Positions 55,818-64,000 of a stretch of 64,000 nt of DNA are shown piece after piece; the first letter of the stretch is position 1, and each line of letters begins with the position of its first letter. Under the pieces are notes generated by a model. That model had not been told where the DNA came from. It did no database searches and saw only the letters and a program-made list of their open reading frames with translations. The translations under genes and the position numbers were made by a program. This DNA is from Streptomyces sp. NRRL F-5126 (lineage in GTDB: Bacteria; Actinomycetota; Actinomycetes; Streptomycetales; Streptomycetaceae), in NCBI RefSeq assembly GCF_000721265.1, contig NZ_JOFZ01000011.1, forward strand, positions 276,955 to 340,954, in the 5' to 3' direction.

Positions 55818-56564
55818 TCAGTTCCGGTTTATTTCGAAGGACGGTCGGGGCGCCGCGATCACGGCGGCCGACATGCCGCCACGCACCGCCCGGATCCCGG
55901 CCTCACGGCGGCGTGCCGCATCCACGGCGCGAGCCGCCTCCGCCAGCGAGACGCCGGTCGTCATGACGTCGTCGACGAGGACGACACGCCCCCGGCCGAG
56001 CAGGCGCGGGCCGTTCCTGACGACCTCAAGCGCCCCCGACAGATTCGCCCTGCGCCCGCCAGGGTCGAGCCCCGCCTGGTCGGCGACGCGGCGCCGCTGC
56101 CGCAGCACCGGCACCACCTCGGCCGCCCGTCCGGCGCGCCGCAGGGCCACGGCCGCCGCCCTCGCGGCCCTCAGGGTCGCGTCCTGGCCGCGCGCGGCCA
56201 CCGCACGCGGCGTGGAGGGCACCGGCACGAGCAGCAGCCCGCCGCCCCGCGCACCCCGCGGCACGGCCACGGCCGCCGCCACGGCGCCGGCGAGCGCGGC
56301 GCCGAGCGGCGCGGCCAGTTCGAGCGCCCCTCGCTCCTTGTGCGCGAGCACCACCTCGCGCACCGCCCCCTCGTACGGCGCCGCCGCATGGACGGGCGGC
56401 AGGCCCGCGGGCCCGGACGCCGGCCGCACCCGGCGCGGCCGTGCCCCGTACAGCGCCCGCCGGCACGCCTCGCACAGCGTTGTCCCCGGATCGCCGCACC
56501 CCGTACACGCCGCAGGCAGCACCAGGCCGCCGAGCTCTCGCCACCACGCCAGCACGGGAACCAC
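55818..56564 (-). CDS. comF: ComF family phosphoribosyltransferase-like protein
   Basis: This 248-residue protein has an N-terminal four-Cys zinc site (CTGC and CEAC) and a C-terminal type I phosphoribosyltransferase fold with the PRPP loop VVLVDDVMTTGVS. ComF proteins act in DNA uptake in competent bacteria, but in actinobacteria the role is unclear. GTG 56564 starts the domain. It is 66 bases after lpqB, the conserved order in Mycobacterium and Streptomyces. Confidence 0.92.
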   Translation of the reverse strand: MVPVLAWWRELGGLVLPAACTGCGDPGTTLCEACRRALYGARPRRVRPASGPAGLPPVHAAAPYEGAVREVVLAHKERGALELAAPLGAALAGAVAAAVAVPRGARGGGLLLVPVPSTPRAVAARGQDATLRAARAAAVALRRAGRAAEVVPVLRQRRRVADQAGLDPGGRRANLSGALEVVRNGPRLLGRGRVVLVDDVMTTGVSLAEAARAVDAARRREAGIRAVRGGMSAAVIAAPRPSFEINRN

Positions 56565-56630
56565 TCTGGCGGCCTCCGAGGCGCCGCGCGACCCCTGTGG
56601 ACAAGCGCCTGTGGACAGCCGGCCGGCCGG

Positions 56631-58481
56631 TCAGCCCGGGTAGACCGGTGAGGAGCCGTGCTCGACGATCGCCTGCCAGTTCCCGCCCGACGGGAGCTCC
56701 ACGATGCCCGCGTCCCCCGAGTCGGCCACCAGCGGCTTGGAGTCCTTGTCGCCCGCCGCGATCCCCGTCACCTGGTTCAGGCCCGGCAGGACGGACGCGT
56801 CCGACGTCGACCCGTCGGCCTGGATGAAGCGGATCTGCTGGACGCCGCCGGCCTCCTTGCCCACGATCACCAGGCGGCTGGGTCCCGCCCAGGAGACCGA
56901 CGTCACGGTCTCCATCTGCGGTGTCACCGATTTCAGGCCGAGCACGGCCAGCTTCTTGTGGTCGCCGTACCCGCTCTGCTGCACGCGCCCTATCTCCAGG
57001 CTCGTCCGGCTGCCCTTCGTCAGCAGCAGCGCGACGCGCACGCCGTCGGACGACACCCGCACCGCCTCGATCCGCCGCCCGTCGAGCCCCTCGACCGTGG
57101 CCTCCTCGGCGGACGAGGCGCCGCCCGTGAACCGGAGCAGGCGCGCGTGGCCCGGGTCGCGGTCCGCGACCCACACGTCGCCCCTGCTGTCCCAGCTGGG
57201 CGCGGACAGCCGGTCGGAGGCCTTGGCGCCCTGGCTGGTCACCAGCGGGCTGCCGGCCTCCGCATCGTGGGTGATCGACGCGACGTACAGCGACTTCCCG
57301 TCCTGCGCGACGCCGGCGGCACGCTTCTCGTCGCGCGCGACGCCCACCGAGTCGAGCTTCACCGCACCGTGCCCGAACGGGCCGGGGACGAGGTTGGCGT
57401 CGTCGTTGCCCTTCTTGTCGTCGGGCGCCAGGCGGGCGAGCCTGCCGTCCGCGTCCACGTAGAAGGCGTCGTCGGGCTGGCCGGCCGGGTTGCCCGGCTC
57501 GTAGGCCTGCGCCTCGTCACCGGTGACCGAGCACAGCGAGGTACGTCCTGAGCGCAGCGCGATCTGGCCGACCCTGGTCGACGTCAGGTCGCGCAGGGTG
57601 AAGAACAGCTGGGCCGCCATCTTCTTGCACACCAGCGGCGTCACCTGCCGTGCGGCCGCGTTGAGCGGCACCGTCAGCGCGTTGTTGTCGTCGAACTGGA
57701 GCGTTCTCGTGCCCTTCTGCAGCCGGGTCCCGGCGGGGAAGGCGGACGCCACGGACGGCTTCAGCCATCCGGTGGGCCCGGCGAGCAGGACGTTGACCGC
57801 CTGCGTGATCGGGTCCATCCGGGTCAGCGGGTCTATCCGCTGCCTGATGAAGACCGGGTCGGCGACGAGCCAGTTGTCGCCCCTGGCGTAGAAGTACGTG
57901 TCGACGGGACGGTAGTTGCGCTGGAAGTCGGACTGGCCGAGCACGAGCCCTTGCGGCAGCGCGTCGATGCGCCACTCCTTGCGGCCGCCGATCTTCTCCT
58001 GGATGAGGTGCAGCTGATCCTGGTACCTGCCGGGCTTGAGCGGCCGGTAGACGTGGTCGGCGTCCACCGTGGCGATCTCCTGGCCGATCATCTGATAGGT
58101 CAGACCCGGCTGGTCGGCGGAGTGCGGCTTCTCGGGCCCCTCGAGGTCGGGCGCCTCGCTGAGCACCGTCGTGCCCTTCTGCGGCTGCCACGAACCCGCC
58201 TCGTCCTTGGCGAGGTACTTCCTCGCCATCGCGAAGTCGGGGTCGTCGCTGGTCATCGCCTCAAGGAAGCCGTCGACGATGTCCGCGGACGTCGCGTTCT
58301 GCGGCGGCGGGACGGCGTACACCCGCACCTGCGACTCGTCCTGCGGCGACACCTTCACCGGCTCGACGTCGCCGCTGTCCGGGATGGACGCGCATCCCGC
58401 GAGCGCGAGAGCCAGCACGACGAGACATGCCGACAGCCTTGCCGTGCGCTTCCGGCCGTACCGGAGGCTGTCACCGCCCAC
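56631..58481 (-). CDS. lpqB: Lipoprotein LpqB
   Basis: This 616-residue lipoprotein modulates the MtrB sensor kinase in actinobacteria. The signal peptide ends in lipobox LAGC at residues ~28-31. The GerMN-like domain covers residues ~60-330, and a C-terminal beta-propeller-like region (SAPSWDSRGDVWVADRD; VTSVSWAGPSRLVIVG) follows. GTG 58481 overlaps the mtrB end by 11 bases, so translation is probably coupled. Confidence 0.96.
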   Translation of the reverse strand: MGGDSLRYGRKRTARLSACLVVLALALAGCASIPDSGDVEPVKVSPQDESQVRVYAVPPPQNATSADIVDGFLEAMTSDDPDFAMARKYLAKDEAGSWQPQKGTTVLSEAPDLEGPEKPHSADQPGLTYQMIGQEIATVDADHVYRPLKPGRYQDQLHLIQEKIGGRKEWRIDALPQGLVLGQSDFQRNYRPVDTYFYARGDNWLVADPVFIRQRIDPLTRMDPITQAVNVLLAGPTGWLKPSVASAFPAGTRLQKGTRTLQFDDNNALTVPLNAAARQVTPLVCKKMAAQLFFTLRDLTSTRVGQIALRSGRTSLCSVTGDEAQAYEPGNPAGQPDDAFYVDADGRLARLAPDDKKGNDDANLVPGPFGHGAVKLDSVGVARDEKRAAGVAQDGKSLYVASITHDAEAGSPLVTSQGAKASDRLSAPSWDSRGDVWVADRDPGHARLLRFTGGASSAEEATVEGLDGRRIEAVRVSSDGVRVALLLTKGSRTSLEIGRVQQSGYGDHKKLAVLGLKSVTPQMETVTSVSWAGPSRLVIVGKEAGGVQQIRFIQADGSTSDASVLPGLNQVTGIAAGDKDSKPLVADSGDAGIVELPSGGNWQAIVEHGSSPVYPG

Positions 58482-60525
58482 GAGCCGAGTCCTCCCGCTC
58501 CGATGCGCTCCGCGCGGCGTCCCGCCCGGAGTCCTCGCCGCCGCTGCCGTCCGCACCGGCCGCCTCGGCCTCCCCCTCGGGAGCCTGCGCCGCCGGCGGC
58601 GTGCCGGCGTCCTGCTTGCGCTCGGCCGACGGCCTGGCCACCACGCGTGCCCCGTTGCCGGGCAGCGCCGCGGGGTCCACGACGGCCGTCGTACGGCTGC
58701 CCCGCACGGGCGGGCCGGGCAGCGCAGCGCCACCGCCGCGCACCGGGAACGCCGTGTTCGCCACCTGCCGGGCGGTCCTGTCCGCCACCTCGGCGGCCGC
58801 GCGGGCCCGGTTCCCGCGCGAGTCCTCGGGCTCCAGCGCTATCGGCGAGCCACGCAGCGGCTCGTCCGCGGTGCGCGGCAGGGTCAGCCGGAACTGCGAG
58901 CCACCGCCGGGCTCGCCCCACGCCTGGAGCCAGCCGCCGTGCAGGCGCGCGTCCTCCACGGCGATCGACAGGCCGAGGCCCGTACCGCCGGTCGTACGGG
59001 CGCGCGCCGGGTCCGCGCGCCAGAACCTGTTGAACACGCGCGTCGCCTCCCCCGGCTTCAGCCCGACCCCGTAGTCGCGCACGGCGACGGCCACGGCGCC
59101 TCCGGCGGCCCCCATCCGCACGACCACGTCCCTGCCGTCGCCGTGCTCGACGGCGTTGACCACGAGATTGCGCAGCACGCGCTCCACCCGCCGTGCGTCG
59201 GCCTCCGCGACCACGGGCTGCTCGTCCCCGACGACCCGGACCGCCGACCCCTTGCGCTCGGCCAGGGGCGCGGCCGCGTCGATCACGCGCCGCACCACTT
59301 CCCGCAGGTCTATCGGCTCGGCCTCGAGCGCCGCCGCGCCCGCGTCGAACCGGCTGATCTCCAGCAGGTCGGCGAGCAGCGACTCGAACCGGTCGATCTG
59401 CCCGACCAGCAGCTCGGCCGACCTGGACGTCGCCGGGTCGAAGTCCTCACGGCCCTCGTGGATGACGTCAGCGGCCATCCGCACCGTCGTCAGCGGCGTG
59501 CGCAGCTCGTGCGACACGTCGGAGACGAAGCGCCGCTGCATCCGCGACAACTCCTCCAGCTGCTGGATCTTCAGCTGGAGGCTGTGCGCCATCTTGTTGA
59601 ACGCCTCGCCGAGCCGGGCGATGTCGTCCTCGCCCGTGACCTTCATCCGCTCGTGCAGCAGGCCCGTGGACAGCCGCTCCGCGATCCCCGCAGCCATCCG
59701 TACCGGCGTCACCACCTGGCGCACCACCAGCCACGCGATCGCGCCCAGCAGAACCACCACGAACAGGCCCGCCGTCGCCAGCGTGCGCTTCACGAGGTTC
59801 AGCGACTGCTCCTCCTGCGTCAGCGGGAAGAGGTAGTACAACTCGTAGGGGTGACGGTCGACGTCGTTGAGCCGCTTGCCGATGATCAGCGCGGGCTCGG
59901 CCTTGCGGTCCTTCGACGCGTCCGTGTACTTGATCTTCCCGTACGTCTTGAACTCGCCGGTGCCGCTCGCGACCGCACGCCGCAGATCGTCCGGTATGGA
60001 CGCCAGGTCCACGCTCCCCGACGTACGGGGGGCGCGCTTGGGCGTGGAGTCGGCGCTCAGCGCCACGACATTGAAGGCGCCGGGCCCCCCGCTCGCCAGC
60101 TGCTCCACCAGGTCCGTGCGCCAGGAGTTCGTCCCCACCACCGTGGGGTCCGTGCCGTCGCCGCCGCGGCCGCCGGGCACCGGCTGGGCGTCCGCCTTCT
60201 CCTGCGCGACGGAGAAACCGCCGTCGGCCTGGCTCTGTGCGGCCTTCTCCTTCGCCTCGACCAGGCCGTTGCGTACCTGCCCGATGACGACGAATCCCAG
60301 CAGGAGGACCACGCCGAGCGACATCAGCAGCGTCGCGGCGACGACCCGCAGCTGGATGTTGCGGCGCCACAGCCGCATCACCGGCAGCAGCGGGCGCCGC
60401 AGCAGCCGGATGACCAGGCGCAGCACCGGGCCGCCCGCCGGTGCGTCCTGAAGCAGCCGTCCGCCCTTGAAGCGGCGGCCGGCCCCCTGACGCCCGGCTT
60501 TCGGCGCGGTGCTGCCGCCGGTCAT
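58471..60525 (-). CDS. mtrB: Sensor histidine kinase MtrB
   Basis: This 684-residue membrane kinase has helix 1 RVVAATLLMSLGVVLLLGFVV, a ~150-residue extracellular sensor region, helix 2 LFVVVLLGAIAWLVV, a HAMP domain, HisKA with phospho-acceptor His in FVSDVSHELRTPLTTVRM, and the ATPase domain with NLVVNAVEHG and GTGLGLSI. A ~110-residue disordered C-terminal tail is added. ATG 60525 lies one base past the mtrA stop; a GTG at 60555 is an alternative that would overlap mtrA. With LpqB it controls MtrA phosphorylation. Confidence 0.96.
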   Translation of the reverse strand: MTGGSTAPKAGRQGAGRRFKGGRLLQDAPAGGPVLRLVIRLLRRPLLPVMRLWRRNIQLRVVAATLLMSLGVVLLLGFVVIGQVRNGLVEAKEKAAQSQADGGFSVAQEKADAQPVPGGRGGDGTDPTVVGTNSWRTDLVEQLASGGPGAFNVVALSADSTPKRAPRTSGSVDLASIPDDLRRAVASGTGEFKTYGKIKYTDASKDRKAEPALIIGKRLNDVDRHPYELYYLFPLTQEEQSLNLVKRTLATAGLFVVVLLGAIAWLVVRQVVTPVRMAAGIAERLSTGLLHERMKVTGEDDIARLGEAFNKMAHSLQLKIQQLEELSRMQRRFVSDVSHELRTPLTTVRMAADVIHEGREDFDPATSRSAELLVGQIDRFESLLADLLEISRFDAGAAALEAEPIDLREVVRRVIDAAAPLAERKGSAVRVVGDEQPVVAEADARRVERVLRNLVVNAVEHGDGRDVVVRMGAAGGAVAVAVRDYGVGLKPGEATRVFNRFWRADPARARTTGGTGLGLSIAVEDARLHGGWLQAWGEPGGGSQFRLTLPRTADEPLRGSPIALEPEDSRGNRARAAAEVADRTARQVANTAFPVRGGGAALPGPPVRGSRTTAVVDPAALPGNGARVVARPSAERKQDAGTPPAAQAPEGEAEAAGADGSGGEDSGRDAARSASEREDSARGR

Positions 60526-60526
60526 G

Positions 60527-61204
60527 TCAGTTCGGTCCTGCCTTGTACCCGACACCGCGCACGGTCACCACGATCTCCGGCCGCTCCGGGTCCCTCTCGA
60601 CCTTGGAGCGCAGCCGCTGCACGTGCACATTGACCAGCCGGGTGTCGGCGGCATGGCGGTACCCCCACACCTGCTCAAGCAGCACCTCTCGCGTGAACAC
60701 CTGCCACGGCTTGCGTGCCAGCGCCACCAGCAGGTCGAACTCGAGCGGCGTCAGCGCGATGGACTGCCCCTCACGCTTGACGGAGTGCCCCGCGACGTCG
60801 ATGACGAGGTCGCCGATGGTCAGCTGCTCCGGCGCCGGCTCCTCCGACCTGCGCAGACGTGCCCTTATCCGGGCCACGAGCTCCTTCGGCTTGAACGGCT
60901 TGACGATGTAGTCGTCAGCACCCGACTCCAGACCGACGACCACGTCGACGGTGTCACTCTTGGCCGTGAGCATGACGATCGGCACCCCGGACTCGGCCCG
61001 GATCTGCCGGCAGACCTCGATCCCGTCCCGGCCCGGCAGCATCAGATCCAGCAGCACCAGATCCGGCTTGGCATCGCGGAAGGCGGCCAGCGCCTTGTCA
61101 CCGTCCGCGACGAACGACGGCTCGAACCCTTCACCACGCAGCACAATCCCGAGCATCTCGGCCAGTGCGGTGTCGTCGTCGACGACAAGGACGCGTCCCT
61201 TCAT
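60527..61204 (-). CDS. mtrA: Response regulator MtrA
   Basis: This 225-residue OmpR-family regulator has its receiver phospho-acceptor Asp in LVLLDLMLPGRDG and the conserved Lys in VKPFKPKELVARI. The C-terminal winged helix contains LTPLEFDLLVALARKPWQVFTREVLLEQVWGYRHAADTRLVNVHVQRLRSK. It is a master regulator of development and antibiotic genes in Streptomyces and of division in mycobacteria. It lies 15 bases downstream of mtnA and just upstream of mtrB. Confidence 0.98.
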   Translation of the reverse strand: MKGRVLVVDDDTALAEMLGIVLRGEGFEPSFVADGDKALAAFRDAKPDLVLLDLMLPGRDGIEVCRQIRAESGVPIVMLTAKSDTVDVVVGLESGADDYIVKPFKPKELVARIRARLRRSEEPAPEQLTIGDLVIDVAGHSVKREGQSIALTPLEFDLLVALARKPWQVFTREVLLEQVWGYRHAADTRLVNVHVQRLRSKVERDPERPEIVVTVRGVGYKAGPN

Positions 61205-61219
61205 ATCGACATCATCCCA

Positions 61220-62362
61220 TCAGCCAATCGTTGCCGGTCGTGACCTGGCACACAGGTCCGCGATTCCACTGCCGGTCACAGGGGACAGCGCCCCGTGTTC
61301 CGTGACGAGCGCCGTCACCAGTTCGGGCGGAGTGATGTCGAACGCCGGGTTGTACGCCTGCGTCCCCAGCGGGGCCACCGGCAGCCCGCTGACCACTTCC
61401 GCACCGGCTGTCTGCGGTGCCATCACCTCGGTGACCTCCTGTCCAGGACGCTGCTCCACTTCGATCGACGCACCGTCCCGGGTGTCCGGATCGATCGTCG
61501 TCGTCGGCGCCACCACCACGAAAGGCACATGGTGGTAGCGGGCCAGCACGGCGAGCGGATAGCTGCCCACCTTGTTCGCCACGGAGCCGTCCGCCGCGAT
61601 CCGGTCCGCACCGATCAGTACCGCATCGACCTCGCCTGCCGCGAACAGCGAGCCCGCCGCACTGTCCGTGAGCAGCGTGTACGCCATGCCGTTGCGTGCC
61701 GCCTCGTACGCGGTGAGACGCGCTCCCTGGAGCAGCGGGCGCGTCTCGTCCACCCAGAGCCTCCGCAGCCGGCCCGCCCGGTGAGCGGCCAGCGCCACGG
61801 CGAACGCCGTGCCGTCCCCGCCGGACACCAGCGCGCCGGTGTTGCAGTGGGTAAGGATGCGGTGGTTCCCGCCGGGAAGCAACTCGTCGAGCAGACCGAG
61901 CCCCGCGGCCCCCATGGCGGCGCTGCCCTCCGCGTCCTCCAGGTGCAGCCGCCTGGCTTCCGCGAGCGCGCCCGCGGCGGCGCCCGCCAGGTCCCCGCCC
62001 GCGTCCAGCGCGCGCCTGTACGCCTCCAGCGCCCGGCGCACCCCGTACCCCAGATTGACGGCCGTGGGCCGCGCCCCGGCCAGCGACTGGGCCGCGTCGT
62101 CGACGTCGAACCCGCGTGCGGCCGCGAGCGCCACCCCGTAGGCCCCTGCGATGCCGAGCAACGGCGCGCCCCGCACCGCGAGCGTGCGGATGGCACCCAC
62201 CAGAGCCGGCACGTCGGTGCAGACGAGCTCGACCTCCTCCGCCGGCAGCCTCGTCTGGTCGAGCAGTACGAGCACGGGACCTTCGGGCGGCTCGTCCCAG
62301 CGGAGCGCCGGGACCATGGACGGCGGTGCGTCGACAGGGGATGGTGCGTGCTGATCAGCCAT
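61220..62362 (-). CDS. mtnA: S-methyl-5-thioribose-1-phosphate isomerase
   Basis: This 380-residue enzyme of methionine salvage converts methylthioribose-1-phosphate to the ribulose form. It has the eIF2B-like fold with catalytic Cys in ILTHCNTGALVSGG and Asp in LIGADRIAADGSVANKVGSY. The N-terminal VRGAPLLGIAGAYGVALAA is characteristic. ATG 62362. Other mtn genes are not in the window. It appears to head the mtrA-mtrB-lpqB-comF run. Confidence 0.95.
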   Translation of the reverse strand: MADQHAPSPVDAPPSMVPALRWDEPPEGPVLVLLDQTRLPAEEVELVCTDVPALVGAIRTLAVRGAPLLGIAGAYGVALAAARGFDVDDAAQSLAGARPTAVNLGYGVRRALEAYRRALDAGGDLAGAAAGALAEARRLHLEDAEGSAAMGAAGLGLLDELLPGGNHRILTHCNTGALVSGGDGTAFAVALAAHRAGRLRRLWVDETRPLLQGARLTAYEAARNGMAYTLLTDSAAGSLFAAGEVDAVLIGADRIAADGSVANKVGSYPLAVLARYHHVPFVVVAPTTTIDPDTRDGASIEVEQRPGQEVTEVMAPQTAGAEVVSGLPVAPLGTQAYNPAFDITPPELVTALVTEHGALSPVTGSGIADLCARSRPATIG

Positions 62363-62552
62363 TCGCCCAGTCTGCCTGCTCCGGCAATGACAATGAAGGC
62401 GAGAAGAGCCGGCGTCGGGAGATACGCCCTCCGGCCCGTGCTCCCGCACCGCGTGGCACGATGGCTGCCAACCGCCCGCCGGCACTCCCGGTGGACCGCC
62501 GAACACCACCGGCACGCCGAGCCCCGACGACACATCCACGAGGTGGACGACC

Positions 62553-63749
62553 GTGAACGACACTCCGGGCTGGGCATCGCCCGGGTCCGCCCCGTCCGAC
62601 GACCAGGAGGGCGGCACGCCGCACGCGGGCGAGGAGACCGGTCCCCCGAGCCGATGGTCCGCCCAGCAGCCGCCACCGGCGCAGTGGTCCCCGCCCCCCA
62701 CCCCGCCGCGGACCGTGCCCGCACAGCCGGGGCCGCGGCCGGCCACGGGCTGGGGCGCACCCGGCCCCGGCGGTGGCCCCGCCTGGGGCAGGCCCACCGC
62801 CCCCAAGCCCGGCGTGATCCCGCTGCGCCCGCTCGGCATCGGCGAACTCCTCGACGGCTCAGTGTCGGTACTGCGCACCCACTGGCGCACCGTCCTGGGC
62901 GTCACCGTCACCGTCGCGGCCGTCTCCCAGGTCGCCGACCTGCTCATGCAGCGCTACCTGCTGCCCGCCCCGCCCGAGCTCGACCCGTCCGCGACGCCGA
63001 CGGAAACCCTGCACCGGACGGCCGACGTCCTCCAGTCGACGATGCTCACGCTGCTGGTGTCGCTCGGCATCACCCTGATCGGCACGCTCTTCACCACGGC
63101 CGTCCTGACCGTCGTCGTCAGCCGCTCGGTACTGGGACGGGACGTGAGCTTCCGCGACGCGTGGCACGAAGCACGTCCGCGCATTCCCCAACTCGTCGGG
63201 CTGACCCTGCTGCTGCCACTGATCAGCTTCGCCATCCTGGCCATCGCGATCCTGCCCGGCGCCCTGTCGGGTTCGGACGCCGGCGTGTCGCTGTCCGTGC
63301 TCCTCAGCCTCGCCGCACTCGCCGTGATCATCTGGCTGATGATCCGCTTCAGTCTCGCCTCCCCGGCGCTGATGCTGGAACGCGGAGGCGTCATCGCCTC
63401 CATGCGGCGCTCGGTGAAGCTGGTACGCGGAGCGTGGTGGCGCACCTTCGGCGTCCTGCTGCTCACGCTGGTGCTCAGCTTCGTCGTCTCGATGGTCATC
63501 GCGATCCCGTTCACCCTCATCGCGACGATCGCCGACGGCGGCTCCGATCTCGGCGGCATGCTCTCCGGGACCACCCCCGACTTCGGGTGGACCTACCTGA
63601 TCATCACGGGCGTCGGCGCGGTCGTCGCCAACGCCCTCACCCTGCCCTTCTCGGCAGGCGTCACCGTCCTGCTCTACGTGGACCGGCGCATCCGCCGCGA
63701 GGCCCTGGACCTGGAACTGGCGCGTGCCGCCGGCATCCCGGGCCAGTGA
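62553..63749 (+). CDS. Multi-spanning membrane protein with Pro-rich N-terminus
   Basis: This 398-residue protein has ~85 disordered Pro/Gly residues, then IPLRPLGIGELLDGSVSVLRTHWRTVLGVTVTVAAVSQ, typical of a family related to the membrane domain of glycerophosphodiester phosphodiesterases (DUF-type, no catalytic motif). Six membrane segments follow. GTG 62553. It is divergent from mtnA. Function is unknown; homologues usually sit beside mtnA/mtr in Streptomyces, as far as I recall. Confidence 0.85.
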   Translation: MNDTPGWASPGSAPSDDQEGGTPHAGEETGPPSRWSAQQPPPAQWSPPPTPPRTVPAQPGPRPATGWGAPGPGGGPAWGRPTAPKPGVIPLRPLGIGELLDGSVSVLRTHWRTVLGVTVTVAAVSQVADLLMQRYLLPAPPELDPSATPTETLHRTADVLQSTMLTLLVSLGITLIGTLFTTAVLTVVVSRSVLGRDVSFRDAWHEARPRIPQLVGLTLLLPLISFAILAIAILPGALSGSDAGVSLSVLLSLAALAVIIWLMIRFSLASPALMLERGGVIASMRRSVKLVRGAWWRTFGVLLLTLVLSFVVSMVIAIPFTLIATIADGGSDLGGMLSGTTPDFGWTYLIITGVGAVVANALTLPFSAGVTVLLYVDRRIRREALDLELARAAGIPGQ

Positions 63750-63889
63750 CCGTGACCTGAACGGCCGGCCAGCGCCCCAACCCCGGTGGCAGCAGCGGCA
63801 CCTGACGCGCGGAATCCCCCAGCACCGGACATTCTTGGGCTGTCGGCCATCAGGGACGTACTCAGGGAGCGGGCGAGGAAATGCGAAAA

Positions 63890-63913
63890 GGCCCGCACCA
63901 AATGGTGCGGGCC
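63890..63913 (-). terminator. Rho-independent terminator of the rRNA operon
   Basis: A perfect 10-bp stem (ggcccgcacc with ggtgcgggcc, loop aaat) is followed on the minus strand by TTTTCGC. It lies 21 bases past the 5S 3' end. Confidence 0.9.
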
Positions 63914-63934
63914 TCCCCGGTCCTGCAACGTATT

Positions 63935-64000
63935 GTTCGGCGGCGTCCTACTCTCCCACAGGGTCCCCCCTGCAGTACCATCGGCGCAGTAGAGCTTAGC
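63935..64000 (-). rRNA. rrf: 5S ribosomal RNA, 3' half
   Basis: The minus strand ends with GGGAGAGTAGGACGCCGCC and GAAC, the conserved 3' end of actinobacterial 5S rRNA, preceded by GCGCCGATGGTACTGCAGG. About 66 of ~120 bases are inside the window; the rest, and presumably the 23S and 16S genes, lie to the right. Confidence 0.93.

Overview
The window is high-GC actinobacterial DNA and almost certainly a Streptomyces chromosome. The evidence is the codon bias, the frequent GTG/TTG starts and the gene content: the pkaA/pkaB kinases, matAB, a SigU-like ECF pair, a giant NAD-glutamate dehydrogenase, and the mtrA-mtrB-lpqB-comF-hpf-secA block. It is a core-chromosome region. There are no insertion sequences, no CRISPR array, no prophage and no tRNA; the only RNA genes are a tmRNA and the 3' end of a 5S rRNA. 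Species cannot be assigned from the sequence alone.

Layout, left to right. (1) 1-5133: a three-gene molybdenum hydroxylase operon read leftward, whose [2Fe-2S] subunit carries a disordered N-terminal extension of about 485 residues, then a cytoplasmic GH20 hexosaminidase with a DasR-like operator. (2) 5.6-10.4 kb: DUF3039 and YqgE proteins, murA, HU and malic enzyme. (3) 10.8-20.5 kb: seven leftward genes in tight succession: matA, matB (deacetylase/glycosyltransferase), a membrane acyltransferase, hemD-like, an ECF sigma factor, its zinc-finger anti-sigma, and helD. This links extracellular polysaccharide, envelope-stress sigma and RNA polymerase recycling genes. (4) 20.9-25 kb: ssrA (tmRNA), smpB, an S41 PDZ protease, ftsX and ftsE. 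(5) 25.2-27.7 kb: a small zinc-ribbon membrane protein, a collagen-like sortase-anchored protein and prfB. (6) 27.7-34.3 kb: two Ser/Thr kinases (pkaB, pkaA) divergent from an FHA protein with a degenerate EssC/FtsK-type ATPase region. (7) 34.5-40.8 kb: a sugar ABC importer whose first permease has an inserted extracellular domain, a TetR regulator, and a two-gene polysaccharide ABC exporter with no biosynthetic genes beside it. (8) 41.3-48.8 kb: the giant glutamate dehydrogenase, a HAD phosphatase, a DUF6912-type protein and an Rv3235-type protein. (9) 48.9-63.7 kb: secA, an acetyltransferase, a YcaQ-type protein, an orphan response regulator, hpf, comF, lpqB, mtrB, mtrA, mtnA and a membrane protein. 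(10) 63.9 kb to the end: terminator and 3' end of an rRNA operon read leftward.

Functional themes are cell envelope and surface (murA, matAB, FtsEX plus protease, collagen-like protein, polysaccharide exporter, MtrAB-LpqB), phosphosignalling (PkaA/PkaB/FHA, MtrAB, LuxR-type regulator), ribosome rescue and hibernation (tmRNA/SmpB, HPF, RF2), and amino-sugar/carbon metabolism. The most unusual items are the FHA/degenerate-FtsK protein beside the kinases, the compact mat-sigma-helD gene run, the collagen-like sortase substrate, the extended Fe-S subunit, the domain-inserted sugar permease and a short tmRNA tag. Gene names from S. coelicolor and mycobacteria are recalled from general knowledge and were not checked by search.
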